44,857 bases of DNA from Campylobacter concisus (GTDB lineage: Bacteria > Campylobacterota > Campylobacteria > Campylobacterales > Campylobacteraceae): the NCBI RefSeq assembly GCF_003048405.1, contig NZ_PIQS01000007.1, positions 1 through 44,857 of the forward strand, written 5' to 3'. The first letter of the stretch is position 1. Each line of letters begins with the position of its first letter. Made by a program: the position numbers and the translations under genes. Below, piece by piece: positions 28,512 through 36,851 of this stretch. A model generated the notes under the pieces. That model was not told the DNA's origin. It searched no databases and saw nothing but the letters and a program-made list of their open reading frames with translations.

Positions 28512-29440
28512 ACACCAAACCTTTGTTTGATTTTTACTCTAAGCTTTGAAAGTGCTGGTAAAATGCCACTTGGAAGCGGACTAAGCAACAAGAAAATAAA
28601 CGCCTCTTTGCTAAATTTAATGCCAAGACTTTTAAAGATACACCTTAGCATCAGCCCATATTCGCCAGCGATTTTGGCGTAGTAAGCGGCATTTTTATAC
28701 TGCATAGCTAGAAATTTTGGCTCATTTTTTATAGCGATGTCGTAGTGCAAGTTTGCTGTTTTGATGTAAGCGTTTGCAACGTTTAACGCGTGTTTGCCGG
28801 CATTTAGCGTAGCACTATCACTTCTTGCGATGCGGTAGATGTAAAGTGGCTTTTTAAGATAGAAGACATTTTTTTCAAAAAAGCGGATATAAAGCTCATT
28901 TTCGCCGCCAAAACTGCTCTCATCAAACCTAAAATCATCTATAAATTCACGCGAAAAAAGCTTAAAATACTCGCCATTTATCCGCCCACAGTGATAATCA
29001 ACCTTGCTCATCGCCCCACTCTTGTTATACGGGCTTCTACCAGCCATAACCTCGGTCATCACGCCATCTTTTTCGCAGATAGCGTCTGCAAAAACACACG
29101 AGTACTCGCCACTTTTTAAAATTTCATAGCACTCAGCAATCGCCTCTGGCAAAAGCTCATCATCATCATCAAGTAAGCAGACAAACTCGCCTGTTGCGTT
29201 GTCAAAGCCATTGTTTTTGTTGCCATTTGGACTCTTTTTGTGAGCGGTGTTTTTTACAAATTTGATCCTTGCGTCGTTAAAACTCTTGCAAATTTCACTC
29301 GCACTCTCGTCATCGCCGTCGTCCGTTACTATGATCTCTAGGTTTTTATAGCTTTGAGCTAGAGCACTTTTTATGGCCTTTTGTAAAAGTTCCGGACGCT
29401 TATAAGTCGCTGTTACGATGCTGATTAATGGCTCGCTCAT
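28508..29440 (-). CDS. GT2 glycosyltransferase (PglI-like)
   Basis: A 310-residue GT-A family 2 transferase: ISIVTATYKRPELLQKAIKSAL at the N terminus, VTDDGDDESA near 38, the DxD-type LLDDDDELLPEA near 91, and an ED-containing FGGENELYIRFF near 180. The C-terminal end has a hydrophobic stretch (about 270-295) that may attach it to the membrane. Position and length recall PglI, which adds the branching glucose in C. jejuni, but sequence likeness is limited to the family, so no symbol is given. Confidence 0.85.
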   Translation of the reverse strand: MSEPLISIVTATYKRPELLQKAIKSALAQSYKNLEIIVTDDGDDESASEICKSFNDARIKFVKNTAHKKSPNGNKNNGFDNATGEFVCLLDDDDELLPEAIAECYEILKSGEYSCVFADAICEKDGVMTEVMAGRSPYNKSGAMSKVDYHCGRINGEYFKLFSREFIDDFRFDESSFGGENELYIRFFEKNVFYLKKPLYIYRIARSDSATLNAGKHALNVANAYIKTANLHYDIAIKNEPKFLAMQYKNAAYYAKIAGEYGLMLRCIFKSLGIKFSKEAFIFLLLSPLPSGILPALSKLRVKIKQRFGV

Positions 29441-30202
29441 TTAGCCCCTTTTAAAAATTCTCTCATAGCCTTGAAGTTTTTCAAGCCGTGAGAAAAGTAT
29501 AAATTTAATTGTTTTTATGTAAGCCTTTAAATTTGCCTTGTATCCTCTCTCAAGGCGTTCTCCTTCGATATTTGAGCCACTAAGATCAGTTGGGTGTGCA
29601 AAAAGATCACAAAAATACATCTGCATATCATTAACGCCTAGCAAATAGTCCCAAATATCGGTCGTGCAAAGCGCGCGTTTATGAATTTCAAGCAAATTTT
29701 TAGCGCTTTTTTTAGTTAGCACATAAGCCCCTGCTCTATAAATACTTGAAAATGAGTGCTTTGAGACCTGCCAAAGTGGCTTACTTAGGCTAGTATCCAC
29801 CTTTTTGCCAAAGGCGCTAAACCTACCCTCTAGCCCATCTTGCATACCGCATATGAGCACACCGTCTTCTGGCATCTTACTAGCTGCCAAAAAGGCCTCT
29901 TTTATAGCCGAGTCGTCCCCAATCACGTCGTCTTCAAAGATGAGGGCAAATTTGGCCTCACCTGCCAAAAACGCCTCGTAAGCTTTCACGTGTGAGAGCG
30001 AGCAGCCGACTTCTGCTGGGCTTAAAACCTTGCCGTAAGCTTTAAATGATGGCGAAATGATCTTATAGTACTCCCTCGCGTTTAGCTCCCTGCCGTCTAT
30101 TGCGTCTATTAGCTTAAAGCTATCATAAGAGCCAAATTTCTGCTGCAAAAGCTCGCGCCTTTTGGTATCTTTTGCCAAAGAGATCAGATAAATTTCATCC
30201 AT
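29441..30202 (-). CDS. GT25 family glycosyltransferase
   Basis: A 253-residue LOS-type family 25 transferase. It begins EIYLISLAKDTKRRELL, has LSPAEVGCSLSHVKAYEAFL near 60 with the family ExGCxxSH motif, FALIFEDDVIGDD (metal-binding EDD) near 84, and IYRAGAYVLTKKSAKNLL near 154. This family usually adds galactose or glucose to lipooligosaccharide; here it abuts the flippase and the GT2 gene with no gap. A GT25 enzyme is not part of the C. jejuni pgl set, so it points to a different glycan end. Confidence 0.88.
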   Translation of the reverse strand: MDEIYLISLAKDTKRRELLQQKFGSYDSFKLIDAIDGRELNAREYYKIISPSFKAYGKVLSPAEVGCSLSHVKAYEAFLAGEAKFALIFEDDVIGDDSAIKEAFLAASKMPEDGVLICGMQDGLEGRFSAFGKKVDTSLSKPLWQVSKHSFSSIYRAGAYVLTKKSAKNLLEIHKRALCTTDIWDYLLGVNDMQMYFCDLFAHPTDLSGSNIEGERLERGYKANLKAYIKTIKFILFSRLEKLQGYERIFKRG

Positions 30203-31720
30203 TTAAGACCTTTTAAATTTTTTTAAAATTTTACGCCAAACTATGCCTCGCTCGAAGGCATTAAAAAACAAAAAATATCCCAAAACATAAGCTGCGCCGG
30301 CGTAGATCGCAGCAAAGATAGCAAATTTTAGCCAGTTATCTAAGCTCACAAAGTCCTTGCAGGCAAACATCGCAAGCACGCAAAGCGCAAAAACGGCTAA
30401 ATTTTTAAAATAAACCCCATAAAACGTAGTGAGCTTTACCTCTAAATTTAAAGCAGCGTTTATGAGGTCAAAGCCGAGAATTCTTATGCTATAAAAAATG
30501 GCTGCGACGATGACGATACCATAAACGCCGTAGTCACTAAATTTAAGCAGTGCGATCTGCGCTATGATCGTGCTAACGCCAAGGATAGTGTTGGCAATGG
30601 CTGGGCGGCGAAGCTTGTTTGTCGCGCTATCAAGGTTAAAAAGCGAAAAAACAAAGCTTATAAAGACGATAGGCACTAGCGTTATCATCGAGACGTTGTA
30701 GATAAATTTGACCTCATCTGCGCTTTTAAAAGGTAGCCAAAGCGTGTAAAAATCAAGCCCGAAAACGACGAAAAACGCTGCTGGAGCGCTCATCACAAAG
30801 GCGATCACCTTCATTGAAAATTTAGCCTCTTTTATGAGGTCCGTGATCAAATTTTTAGAGTAAAGCTCGACAAATTTTGGCGCAAAGATACCGCTAAGCT
30901 GTGCCACAAAGCTCTCAAGTATGATAGGAGCGGCCTTGGCAACAGAGAGAAGTCCTGTGGCGTTTGCATTTACAAAAATGTTGCAGATAAAAAGGTCCAT
31001 GCCCGTCAAAAGTATGCGGTTTAGCGCATTAAAGCTGTTCCAAATGCCAGAGCTTAAAAGCTCTTTGATCTTAGAAAAGTCAAATTTACTAAGGCTAAAT
31101 TTTAGCTCTGGCGTGATGCGAGCTGACATAAAAATGGTGCTAAAAAATACAAAAAGGCTAGCAACTAGTGCTGAAATGGCGATGTATGAGATAAATGGCT
31201 TAAAAAAGAAAAAGAGCGCCACGATGAGGATCGCTAGGATCGCACTTGAGGTGGCATTTCTGATGGAGAGCAGGTAGAGTTTATTTGTCACAAAAGCGCA
31301 AACCGTCAAAACGCCGTTAAATAGCCCAACGCAGAAATTTATAAAGTAAAAAACAAGGGTCATTCTCACATCAAATAGTAAATTTTCAGGGACGTTTAAA
31401 AAGCTTTGCAAATTTATGATAAAAACCGAACTAAGCACCACTACAACAGCGCAAAAGAAGATATTTACGACAAGCACTGATGAGTAGTAGGTGTTTGCGA
31501 GGTTTAGATCCTTTTTGTGCCACGCATGAGCGACAAAGCGTCCGCTGACCGAGTTTATGGCTACACTTATGACTGCTGCGTAGCTAACGATTGCGTTACT
31601 AAGACCCACAAAGCCAAAAGCTTCGTTGCCAAGGCTTTTTAAAATAAATGGCGTAAGAAAGAAATTTATGCCCATTGATACGACAAAAACAACGATTGAG
31701 CTTATTAGATTGATTAGCAT
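30203..31720 (-). CDS. Wzx-type oligosaccharide flippase
   Basis: A 505-residue polytopic membrane protein of the MOP/Wzx superfamily, with about 12-14 hydrophobic helices, opening SSIVVFVVSMGINFFLTPFI and containing LGNEAFGFVGLSNAIVSY near 30. It has no Walker A or ABC signature. Lying between pglB2 and the glycosyltransferases, it is the only flippase candidate of the locus and probably moves the lipid-linked oligosaccharide to the periplasm, the job of the ABC protein PglK in C. jejuni. Its start overlaps the pglB2 stop by one base. Confidence 0.87.
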   Translation of the reverse strand: MLINLISSIVVFVVSMGINFFLTPFILKSLGNEAFGFVGLSNAIVSYAAVISVAINSVSGRFVAHAWHKKDLNLANTYYSSVLVVNIFFCAVVVVLSSVFIINLQSFLNVPENLLFDVRMTLVFYFINFCVGLFNGVLTVCAFVTNKLYLLSIRNATSSAILAILIVALFFFFKPFISYIAISALVASLFVFFSTIFMSARITPELKFSLSKFDFSKIKELLSSGIWNSFNALNRILLTGMDLFICNIFVNANATGLLSVAKAAPIILESFVAQLSGIFAPKFVELYSKNLITDLIKEAKFSMKVIAFVMSAPAAFFVVFGLDFYTLWLPFKSADEVKFIYNVSMITLVPIVFISFVFSLFNLDSATNKLRRPAIANTILGVSTIIAQIALLKFSDYGVYGIVIVAAIFYSIRILGFDLINAALNLEVKLTTFYGVYFKNLAVFALCVLAMFACKDFVSLDNWLKFAIFAAIYAGAAYVLGYFLFFNAFERGIVWRKILKKFKRS

Positions 31721-33846
31721 TAGATTTTTAACCTATAAATTTTTACGCCACTTGAGATGACAAATGGCTCAAAGTATCGCTCATCAGCTCGCTCAAATAT
31801 AAAAAGCTGCACAAAAGATGAGTTAAAAGCATTTTCATCAAGCAACAATATCCGCGCATAATCTTCCAAAAAAAGCACATAAATTTTGGCATTTTTATCT
31901 ATGATTTTTTCATCTATTCGTAAATCTCTTCCAGCACCTTTTACCTTATAAAATGATTTTACGGCTATTTTTTCGCCGTTATGTATGATAAAATTTTGCT
32001 CATTTGTAGGCAAAGTATAGCCGTCTCCAAGGTCGATACCAGCTTCGCTAATGCCATTTAATGCACTAACATGATAAAAATCCTCTTTTTGCCTTTTACC
32101 AGTTGTGGCGTCGATATAGCTATATCTAAAGATATTTGGCGCGATGTCAATCATATTAGGCACAAGATAGTAAAAAATCTCTTTTTTCGCAGCTGGCAGA
32201 GTGAAATTTTCGCTTTCAAGCTGACTTAAAAAAGTATTTATATCGCTTGTGTTGTAGTCTTTTAAAATTTTATCTATTGGCCTTATATTTTGCCCAAGTG
32301 AGATGTCATTATACGTAACTGCTACTCTTGCAAGTCTAGCCGAAAATGCCTCATCTTTTCTCAAAGCAAGGCTAACAAAATAATTATTTTCACCACCTTG
32401 TCTGCCAGGATCGTTTAAAGTCATAACATCAGCAAAATACCTTATAGCATATCCGTAATCCCACCATGAAAATACATAATCATCGCGCTTTGTGATCTTT
32501 TTGAGTTCATCAAGTGCTACTGCTTCATCACGGCTAATTACAGTCTTTGGCCTATATGAATAAGCAAAATCTAAATTTATAGCAAGAGCGGCTACGGCAA
32601 AAACTAAAAATGATAAATTTTTAATAGAATTTCTAAGATCAAATAAATTTAAAAAAAAATGCAAGAAATACCCAAAACCAAGCGCAACAAGTGGTGTTAC
32701 ATACATAACAAATCTAACTCCACCAAAGAAAGAGAGGAGTCCAAGTCCAAGCATTGGTAATGTAAGTAAGAATGGACGAAATTTCAAGCAAAGTAATAAG
32801 TATCCAATAATAGCCGCCAGTAGTATAAGAATATTTCCCGACATGAAATAGATAAAATACAAATGGCTAGCACTTTTTACTTCACTGATGAAATTATGCT
32901 CATTTATGAAGTGAAATTTATCGCTAAGAATTTCATTGCCTTTAAAAACATAAATACCCATTTTTGAGGTAATGAAATCAAAACCACCAAAATAGATAAA
33001 AATAGCTAGCATTAAAGTAAGAAAAATGGCTAAATTTCTAGCTGAGAGTAAATTTTTATATTTACAAAAAAGAGAGAAAAATAAAGCAATAACCACTAAA
33101 TTAAAAATCAAAATTTTATTTGCTATTAGTGGATCTTTAGTAAAAACATTTGAGCTTACGATGCTTATAAACATAAAAAATATTGCTTGATAATTTTGCA
33201 ATCTATCTCGCATAAAAGCAAGAGTGTAAAGCAAAAAAATAAATACAATACTTAAAATAAGTGCATATGAGCTTTGATACCACCAAAGATAAAGCGATAT
33301 AAAGACTCCAGGCAAAACGATAAATTTTTGTTTATTTGCATTCAAAAGCCTGATCAAAAAATAGATGATAAAAAGCGCAAATGTGACATTTAACATGTCA
33401 CTATCAAAATATCCAGGCGATGTCCTTGAAAGATAGCTTGGTAAGATAACACTCATAAACGCTGCCATAGCTCCAGCTTTTAGGGCTTTAAACTCATTTG
33501 ATATCAAAATAACTGGAAGTGCGATAAGAGGTGCTAAAAACGCACTCATATAAAACATCACACTTTCGATCTTGAAAGGTAAAATTTTGCAAATATAAAA
33601 AACTATTGTTGAGATTGGGTGATTAAAGGGGCTAAAGTCACTTTGCTGATGAAAGCCAGCAAGCATATCTCTAGCGCCCTCTGCGTAATAGTATGCGTCA
33701 TTTGTCGTAAGTATAAACTCGCCATTAAAGTAAAACTCTGGCATATCCTTTGCCAACAATACCCAGAGCATCCTGGCCGCAAATCCAAACAGATAAGCAG
33801 CCAGAAATATAATTAAAATTTTACAATTTACGCTTACTTTGTGCAC
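31720..33846 (-). CDS. Oligosaccharyltransferase PglB, copy 2 (divergent)
   Basis: A second STT3-type oligosaccharyltransferase of 708 residues with about 13 membrane helices and a periplasmic C-terminal domain. The catalytic set is intact: Asp50 (TNDAY), Asp148/Asp150 (YFDSDM), Glu322 (NFISE), WWDYGY at 461-466 and an MxxI motif in PNMIDIAPNI. A gap-free match over Glu322 to Ser336-Gly337 places Phe334 where C. lari Arg331, and Arg325 of copy 1, sit. Loss of this arginine predicts weaker or no need for an acidic -2 residue. It is at the upstream end of the flippase and transferase genes and is strongly diverged from copy 1. Confidence 0.93.
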   Translation of the reverse strand: MHKVSVNCKILIIFLAAYLFGFAARMLWVLLAKDMPEFYFNGEFILTTNDAYYYAEGARDMLAGFHQQSDFSPFNHPISTIVFYICKILPFKIESVMFYMSAFLAPLIALPVILISNEFKALKAGAMAAFMSVILPSYLSRTSPGYFDSDMLNVTFALFIIYFLIRLLNANKQKFIVLPGVFISLYLWWYQSSYALILSIVFIFLLYTLAFMRDRLQNYQAIFFMFISIVSSNVFTKDPLIANKILIFNLVVIALFFSLFCKYKNLLSARNLAIFLTLMLAIFIYFGGFDFITSKMGIYVFKGNEILSDKFHFINEHNFISEVKSASHLYFIYFMSGNILILLAAIIGYLLLCLKFRPFLLTLPMLGLGLLSFFGGVRFVMYVTPLVALGFGYFLHFFLNLFDLRNSIKNLSFLVFAVAALAINLDFAYSYRPKTVISRDEAVALDELKKITKRDDYVFSWWDYGYAIRYFADVMTLNDPGRQGGENNYFVSLALRKDEAFSARLARVAVTYNDISLGQNIRPIDKILKDYNTSDINTFLSQLESENFTLPAAKKEIFYYLVPNMIDIAPNIFRYSYIDATTGKRQKEDFYHVSALNGISEAGIDLGDGYTLPTNEQNFIIHNGEKIAVKSFYKVKGAGRDLRIDEKIIDKNAKIYVLFLEDYARILLLDENAFNSSFVQLFIFERADERYFEPFVISSGVKIYRLKI

Positions 33847-33854
33847 TAAATTCC

Positions 33855-35087
33855 TTACAGCCTAGCGTCAGCCTCTGGGTAGATATTTTTTATATCATAA
33901 ACTAAATGACCTTTTAAATTTAGCTTTTTAAACTCATTATGAGCTACGGCGATCACGATGCAGTCGTAGTCATCTAGGTTATACTCTTTTACTAGATCAA
34001 AGCCGTACTCGTGTTTTACCTCAGCACTATCAGCCCAAGGATCAGTAACATCGACCTTGCAGCCAAAATCTTTTAGCTCATCAACCACGTCTATAACGCG
34101 AGAATTTCTTATATCTGGGCAGTTTTCTTTAAATGTCATACCAAGAACAAGCACGCGGGCTTTGTTGATAAGCACGCCTTTTCTTATCATTAGTTTTATC
34201 ACTTGATCGGCTGCGTATCTGCCCATATCATCGTTGATACGGCGGCCTGCTAGGATCATTTCAGGATGATAACCTACCTCTTGAGCTTTGTGAGTGAGAT
34301 AGTATGGATCTACGCCGATGCAGTGTCCACCAACTAGACCTGGGCGGAAATTTAAGAAATTCCACTTCGTACCTGCAGCCTCAAGCACATCAATGGTGTT
34401 GATATGAAGCTTTTCAAACAGCATCGCAAGCTCGTTTATAAAGGCGATGTTTATATCACGCTGAGTGTTTTCGATGACCTTTGCAGCCTCGGCTACTTTG
34501 ATACTTGAGGCCTTATGAGTGCCAGCTGTGATGATCGAGCTATAAATTTCATCGACCTTGTCAGCGATCTCTGGGGTTGAGCCACTTGTGATCTTTTTAA
34601 TCTTTGTCACTGTGTGCTCTTTATCACCTGGGTTTATACGCTCTGGAGAGTAGCCGCAGAAGAAGTCTTTGTTAAATTTAAGCCCACTTTTTTCAAGAAG
34701 TGGCACGCAAATTTCTTCTGTAACGCCTGGATAAACGGTGCTTTCATAGACAACGATATCACCTTTTTTAAGCACTTTTGCCACGCTCTCAGTCGCTTTT
34801 ATGACTGGAGTTAGATCAGGGCGTTTGTTTTTATCTATTGGAGTCGGGACGGTTACGATAAAGAAGTTGCAACTTCTAATATCATCTAAATTTAGGCTAA
34901 ATTTCATGCCATTATCGATCGCTTTTTTCATCTGCTCATTGCTAAGCTCAAGCGTTCTATCATAGCCACTTTTAAGCTCTTCTATACGTTTTGCATTTAC
35001 GTCAAAGCCGACTACTTCGTACTTTTCACTAAAAGCTGCTGCTAGTGGAAGTCCCACATATCCAAGTCCTACTACTGCTATTTTCAT
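33855..35087 (-). CDS. UDP-HexNAc 6-dehydrogenase (WbpO/TviB/WbpA-like)
   Basis: A 410-residue nucleotide-sugar dehydrogenase that oxidises C6 of a UDP-N-acetylhexosamine to the uronic acid with NAD. Rossmann motif VVGLGYVGLPLAAAFS at the N terminus, VTVPTPIDKNKRPDL near 88, YSPERINPGDKEHT near 148, catalytic cysteine in GGHCIGVDPYYLTHKAQ near 255, and the C-terminal VLGMTFKENCPDIRNSR near 312. The PDLTPV and YSPERINPG patterns are those of the WbpO/TviB/WbpA branch, not UDP-glucose dehydrogenase. Substrate (UDP-GlcNAc, UDP-GalNAc or UDP-ManNAc) cannot be read from sequence. It starts inside the end of the ecotin gene. Confidence 0.9.
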   Translation of the reverse strand: MKIAVVGLGYVGLPLAAAFSEKYEVVGFDVNAKRIEELKSGYDRTLELSNEQMKKAIDNGMKFSLNLDDIRSCNFFIVTVPTPIDKNKRPDLTPVIKATESVAKVLKKGDIVVYESTVYPGVTEEICVPLLEKSGLKFNKDFFCGYSPERINPGDKEHTVTKIKKITSGSTPEIADKVDEIYSSIITAGTHKASSIKVAEAAKVIENTQRDINIAFINELAMLFEKLHINTIDVLEAAGTKWNFLNFRPGLVGGHCIGVDPYYLTHKAQEVGYHPEMILAGRRINDDMGRYAADQVIKLMIRKGVLINKARVLVLGMTFKENCPDIRNSRVIDVVDELKDFGCKVDVTDPWADSAEVKHEYGFDLVKEYNLDDYDCIVIAVAHNEFKKLNLKGHLVYDIKNIYPEADARL

Positions 35088-35524
35088 TTATTTTTTCCTT
35101 TCTTTTTTGGCTCTATCTTTTTTACGCGTTCATACATTCTTATTTCTGCACTTACACCTTTTGGAGTTATGATTTTAATAGGACTAACGCCTGGTAAAAT
35201 TTGAGTGAGCTCATAATAAACCCGCCTCTTTTTCTTTCCATCCTTGCAGAGCATCATCGTTTGCGCTAGCTCGTCACCGCCGCTAAATTCATAGTAAATC
35301 CCGCGTGCGTCCTCTTTTTGTTCAAGCTTTCCGCCGAGCAAAAAGGCAAAGTTGCAGTCGATTTCTATCTCTTTAAAAAATGCGACTTCGTATTTAAAAT
35401 AATCAGGCGGCATCTTTGAGATGGGTAGCTCAAAAATATTTTCCTCGGTTTTTGGCGCATTTTCGCTCGCCAAAAGCGTAAACGGCAACACGCAAGCTGC
35501 GACAAAAAGTAAAATTTTTCTCAT
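35084..35524 (-). CDS. eco: Ecotin-family periplasmic serine protease inhibitor
   Basis: A 146-residue secreted protein. A signal peptide (about 1-19, RKILLFVAACVLPFTLLA) precedes a mature part that follows the ecotin pattern: EIDCNFAFLLGGKLE (54-68), TMMLCKDGKKK (89-99), then IITPKGVSAEIRMYE and a VKKI tail. Cys57 and Cys93 correspond to the ecotin disulphide, and Met90, three residues before Cys93 as in E. coli, to the P1 Met84 that enters the protease active site. The N-terminal part is shorter than in E. coli. It overlaps both flanking sugar dehydrogenase genes by 4 bases, so it is part of the glycan operon. Family assignment is from remembered motifs. Confidence 0.85.
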   Translation of the reverse strand: MRKILLFVAACVLPFTLLASENAPKTEENIFELPISKMPPDYFKYEVAFFKEIEIDCNFAFLLGGKLEQKEDARGIYYEFSGGDELAQTMMLCKDGKKKRRVYYELTQILPGVSPIKIITPKGVSAEIRMYERVKKIEPKKKGKNK

Positions 35525-36843
35525 GCCTTTACTCCGATTTGGAAATACTTAAATCCGTGTTCGGTTAAAATTTTAGCGTTGTATTGATTTCGTCCGTCAA
35601 ATATGACAGCATTTTTTAACCTTTGTTTGATCTCCATAAAATCAGGCGATCTAAACTCGCTCCACTCAGTCACAAGCACCATAGCATCAGCGTTATCAAG
35701 TGCATCGTACTTATTTTTAGCGTATTTCACATCTAAATTTGGCATATATTTTTTGGCTTCTTCACTTGATTTTGGATCATAAGCGACCACTTTTGCACCA
35801 GCTTCATCTAAAAGCTTTATCAAAGTTAGCGAGCTAGCCTCTCTCATATCATCAGTGTTTGGCTTAAACGCAAGTCCCCAAAGCGCAATCGTCTTGCCCT
35901 TTAGATCGCCGCCAAAGAAGTTATAAATTTTCTCAAATAACACTCTTTTTTGAGCCTTATTTCTTGACTCGACCGCGTTTAAAAGCTCTGGCTCAAAGCC
36001 ATTTTGTCTAGCTGTGTAGATGAGTGCCTCGACGTCTTTTGGAAAGCAGCTGCCGCCGTATCCGCAGCCTGGATAGATGAAGCTATATCCGATCCTTGAG
36101 TCGCTACCAATGCCTTTTCGTACCAAATTTACGTCCGCACCCACGCGTTCGCAGATATTTGCTATTTCATTTATAAAGCTTATCTTTGTTGCCAGCATTG
36201 AATTTGCAGCATATTTTGTCATCTCGGCTGACTTTACGTCCATACAAATGAGCCTATCGTGATTTTTCATAAATGGCTCATAAAGCTCTCTCATCACACT
36301 AAAGCCCCACTCGCTACTAGCTCCGATAACTACGCGATCAGGCTTTAAAAAGTCCTCAACTGCCGCACCCTCTTTTAAAAACTCTGGGTTTGAGACGACT
36401 TCAAATTTAATCTCTACATTTCTCTTTTTAAGCTCAGCCTCGATCACCTCGTGCACCTTGACTCCAGTGCCCACTGGAACGGTTGATTTATCAACTACGA
36501 TTAGTGGTTTGCTTAAATTTTCTCCGATAGACTTGGCAACTGAGAGAACGTATTTTAAATCTGCCTGTCCATCAGCGCCCATAGGCGTACCCACCGCGAT
36601 AAATAACACATCTGCATGCTCTAGCGCCTCAGTTATCTGCGTGCTAAATTTAAGCGAGCCATTTTTGTAGCACTCACTTACGATATCAGCAAGCCCTGGC
36701 TCATATATCGGCACGACACCGTTTTTTAGTGCCTCGATCTTTTTTTCATCGACATCGACGCAGATCACGCTGTTACCCATTTTGGCAAAGCATGCGCCAC
36801 TTACTAGTCCAACGTATCCAGTTCCAATCACAGCTACTTTCAT
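35521..36843 (-). CDS. ugd: UDP-glucose 6-dehydrogenase Ugd
   Basis: A 440-residue dehydrogenase making UDP-glucuronic acid. Motifs: VAVIGTGYVGLVSGACFA at the N terminus, FIAVGTPMGADGQADL near 82, NPEFLKEGAAVEDFLKPDR near 152, catalytic cysteine in GYGGSCFPKDVEAL near 260, and LWGLAFKPNTDDMREA near 318. These belong to the UDP-glucose dehydrogenase branch. I use the ATG at 36843 with AAGGA upstream, after the galE stop, over an in-frame upstream start lying inside galE. The UDP-glucuronate 4-epimerase-like gene at 39336 could use its product. Confidence 0.93.
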   Translation of the reverse strand: MKVAVIGTGYVGLVSGACFAKMGNSVICVDVDEKKIEALKNGVVPIYEPGLADIVSECYKNGSLKFSTQITEALEHADVLFIAVGTPMGADGQADLKYVLSVAKSIGENLSKPLIVVDKSTVPVGTGVKVHEVIEAELKKRNVEIKFEVVSNPEFLKEGAAVEDFLKPDRVVIGASSEWGFSVMRELYEPFMKNHDRLICMDVKSAEMTKYAANSMLATKISFINEIANICERVGADVNLVRKGIGSDSRIGYSFIYPGCGYGGSCFPKDVEALIYTARQNGFEPELLNAVESRNKAQKRVLFEKIYNFFGGDLKGKTIALWGLAFKPNTDDMREASSLTLIKLLDEAGAKVVAYDPKSSEEAKKYMPNLDVKYAKNKYDALDNADAMVLVTEWSEFRSPDFMEIKQRLKNAVIFDGRNQYNAKILTEHGFKYFQIGVKA

Positions 36844-36851
36844 GCTTATCC

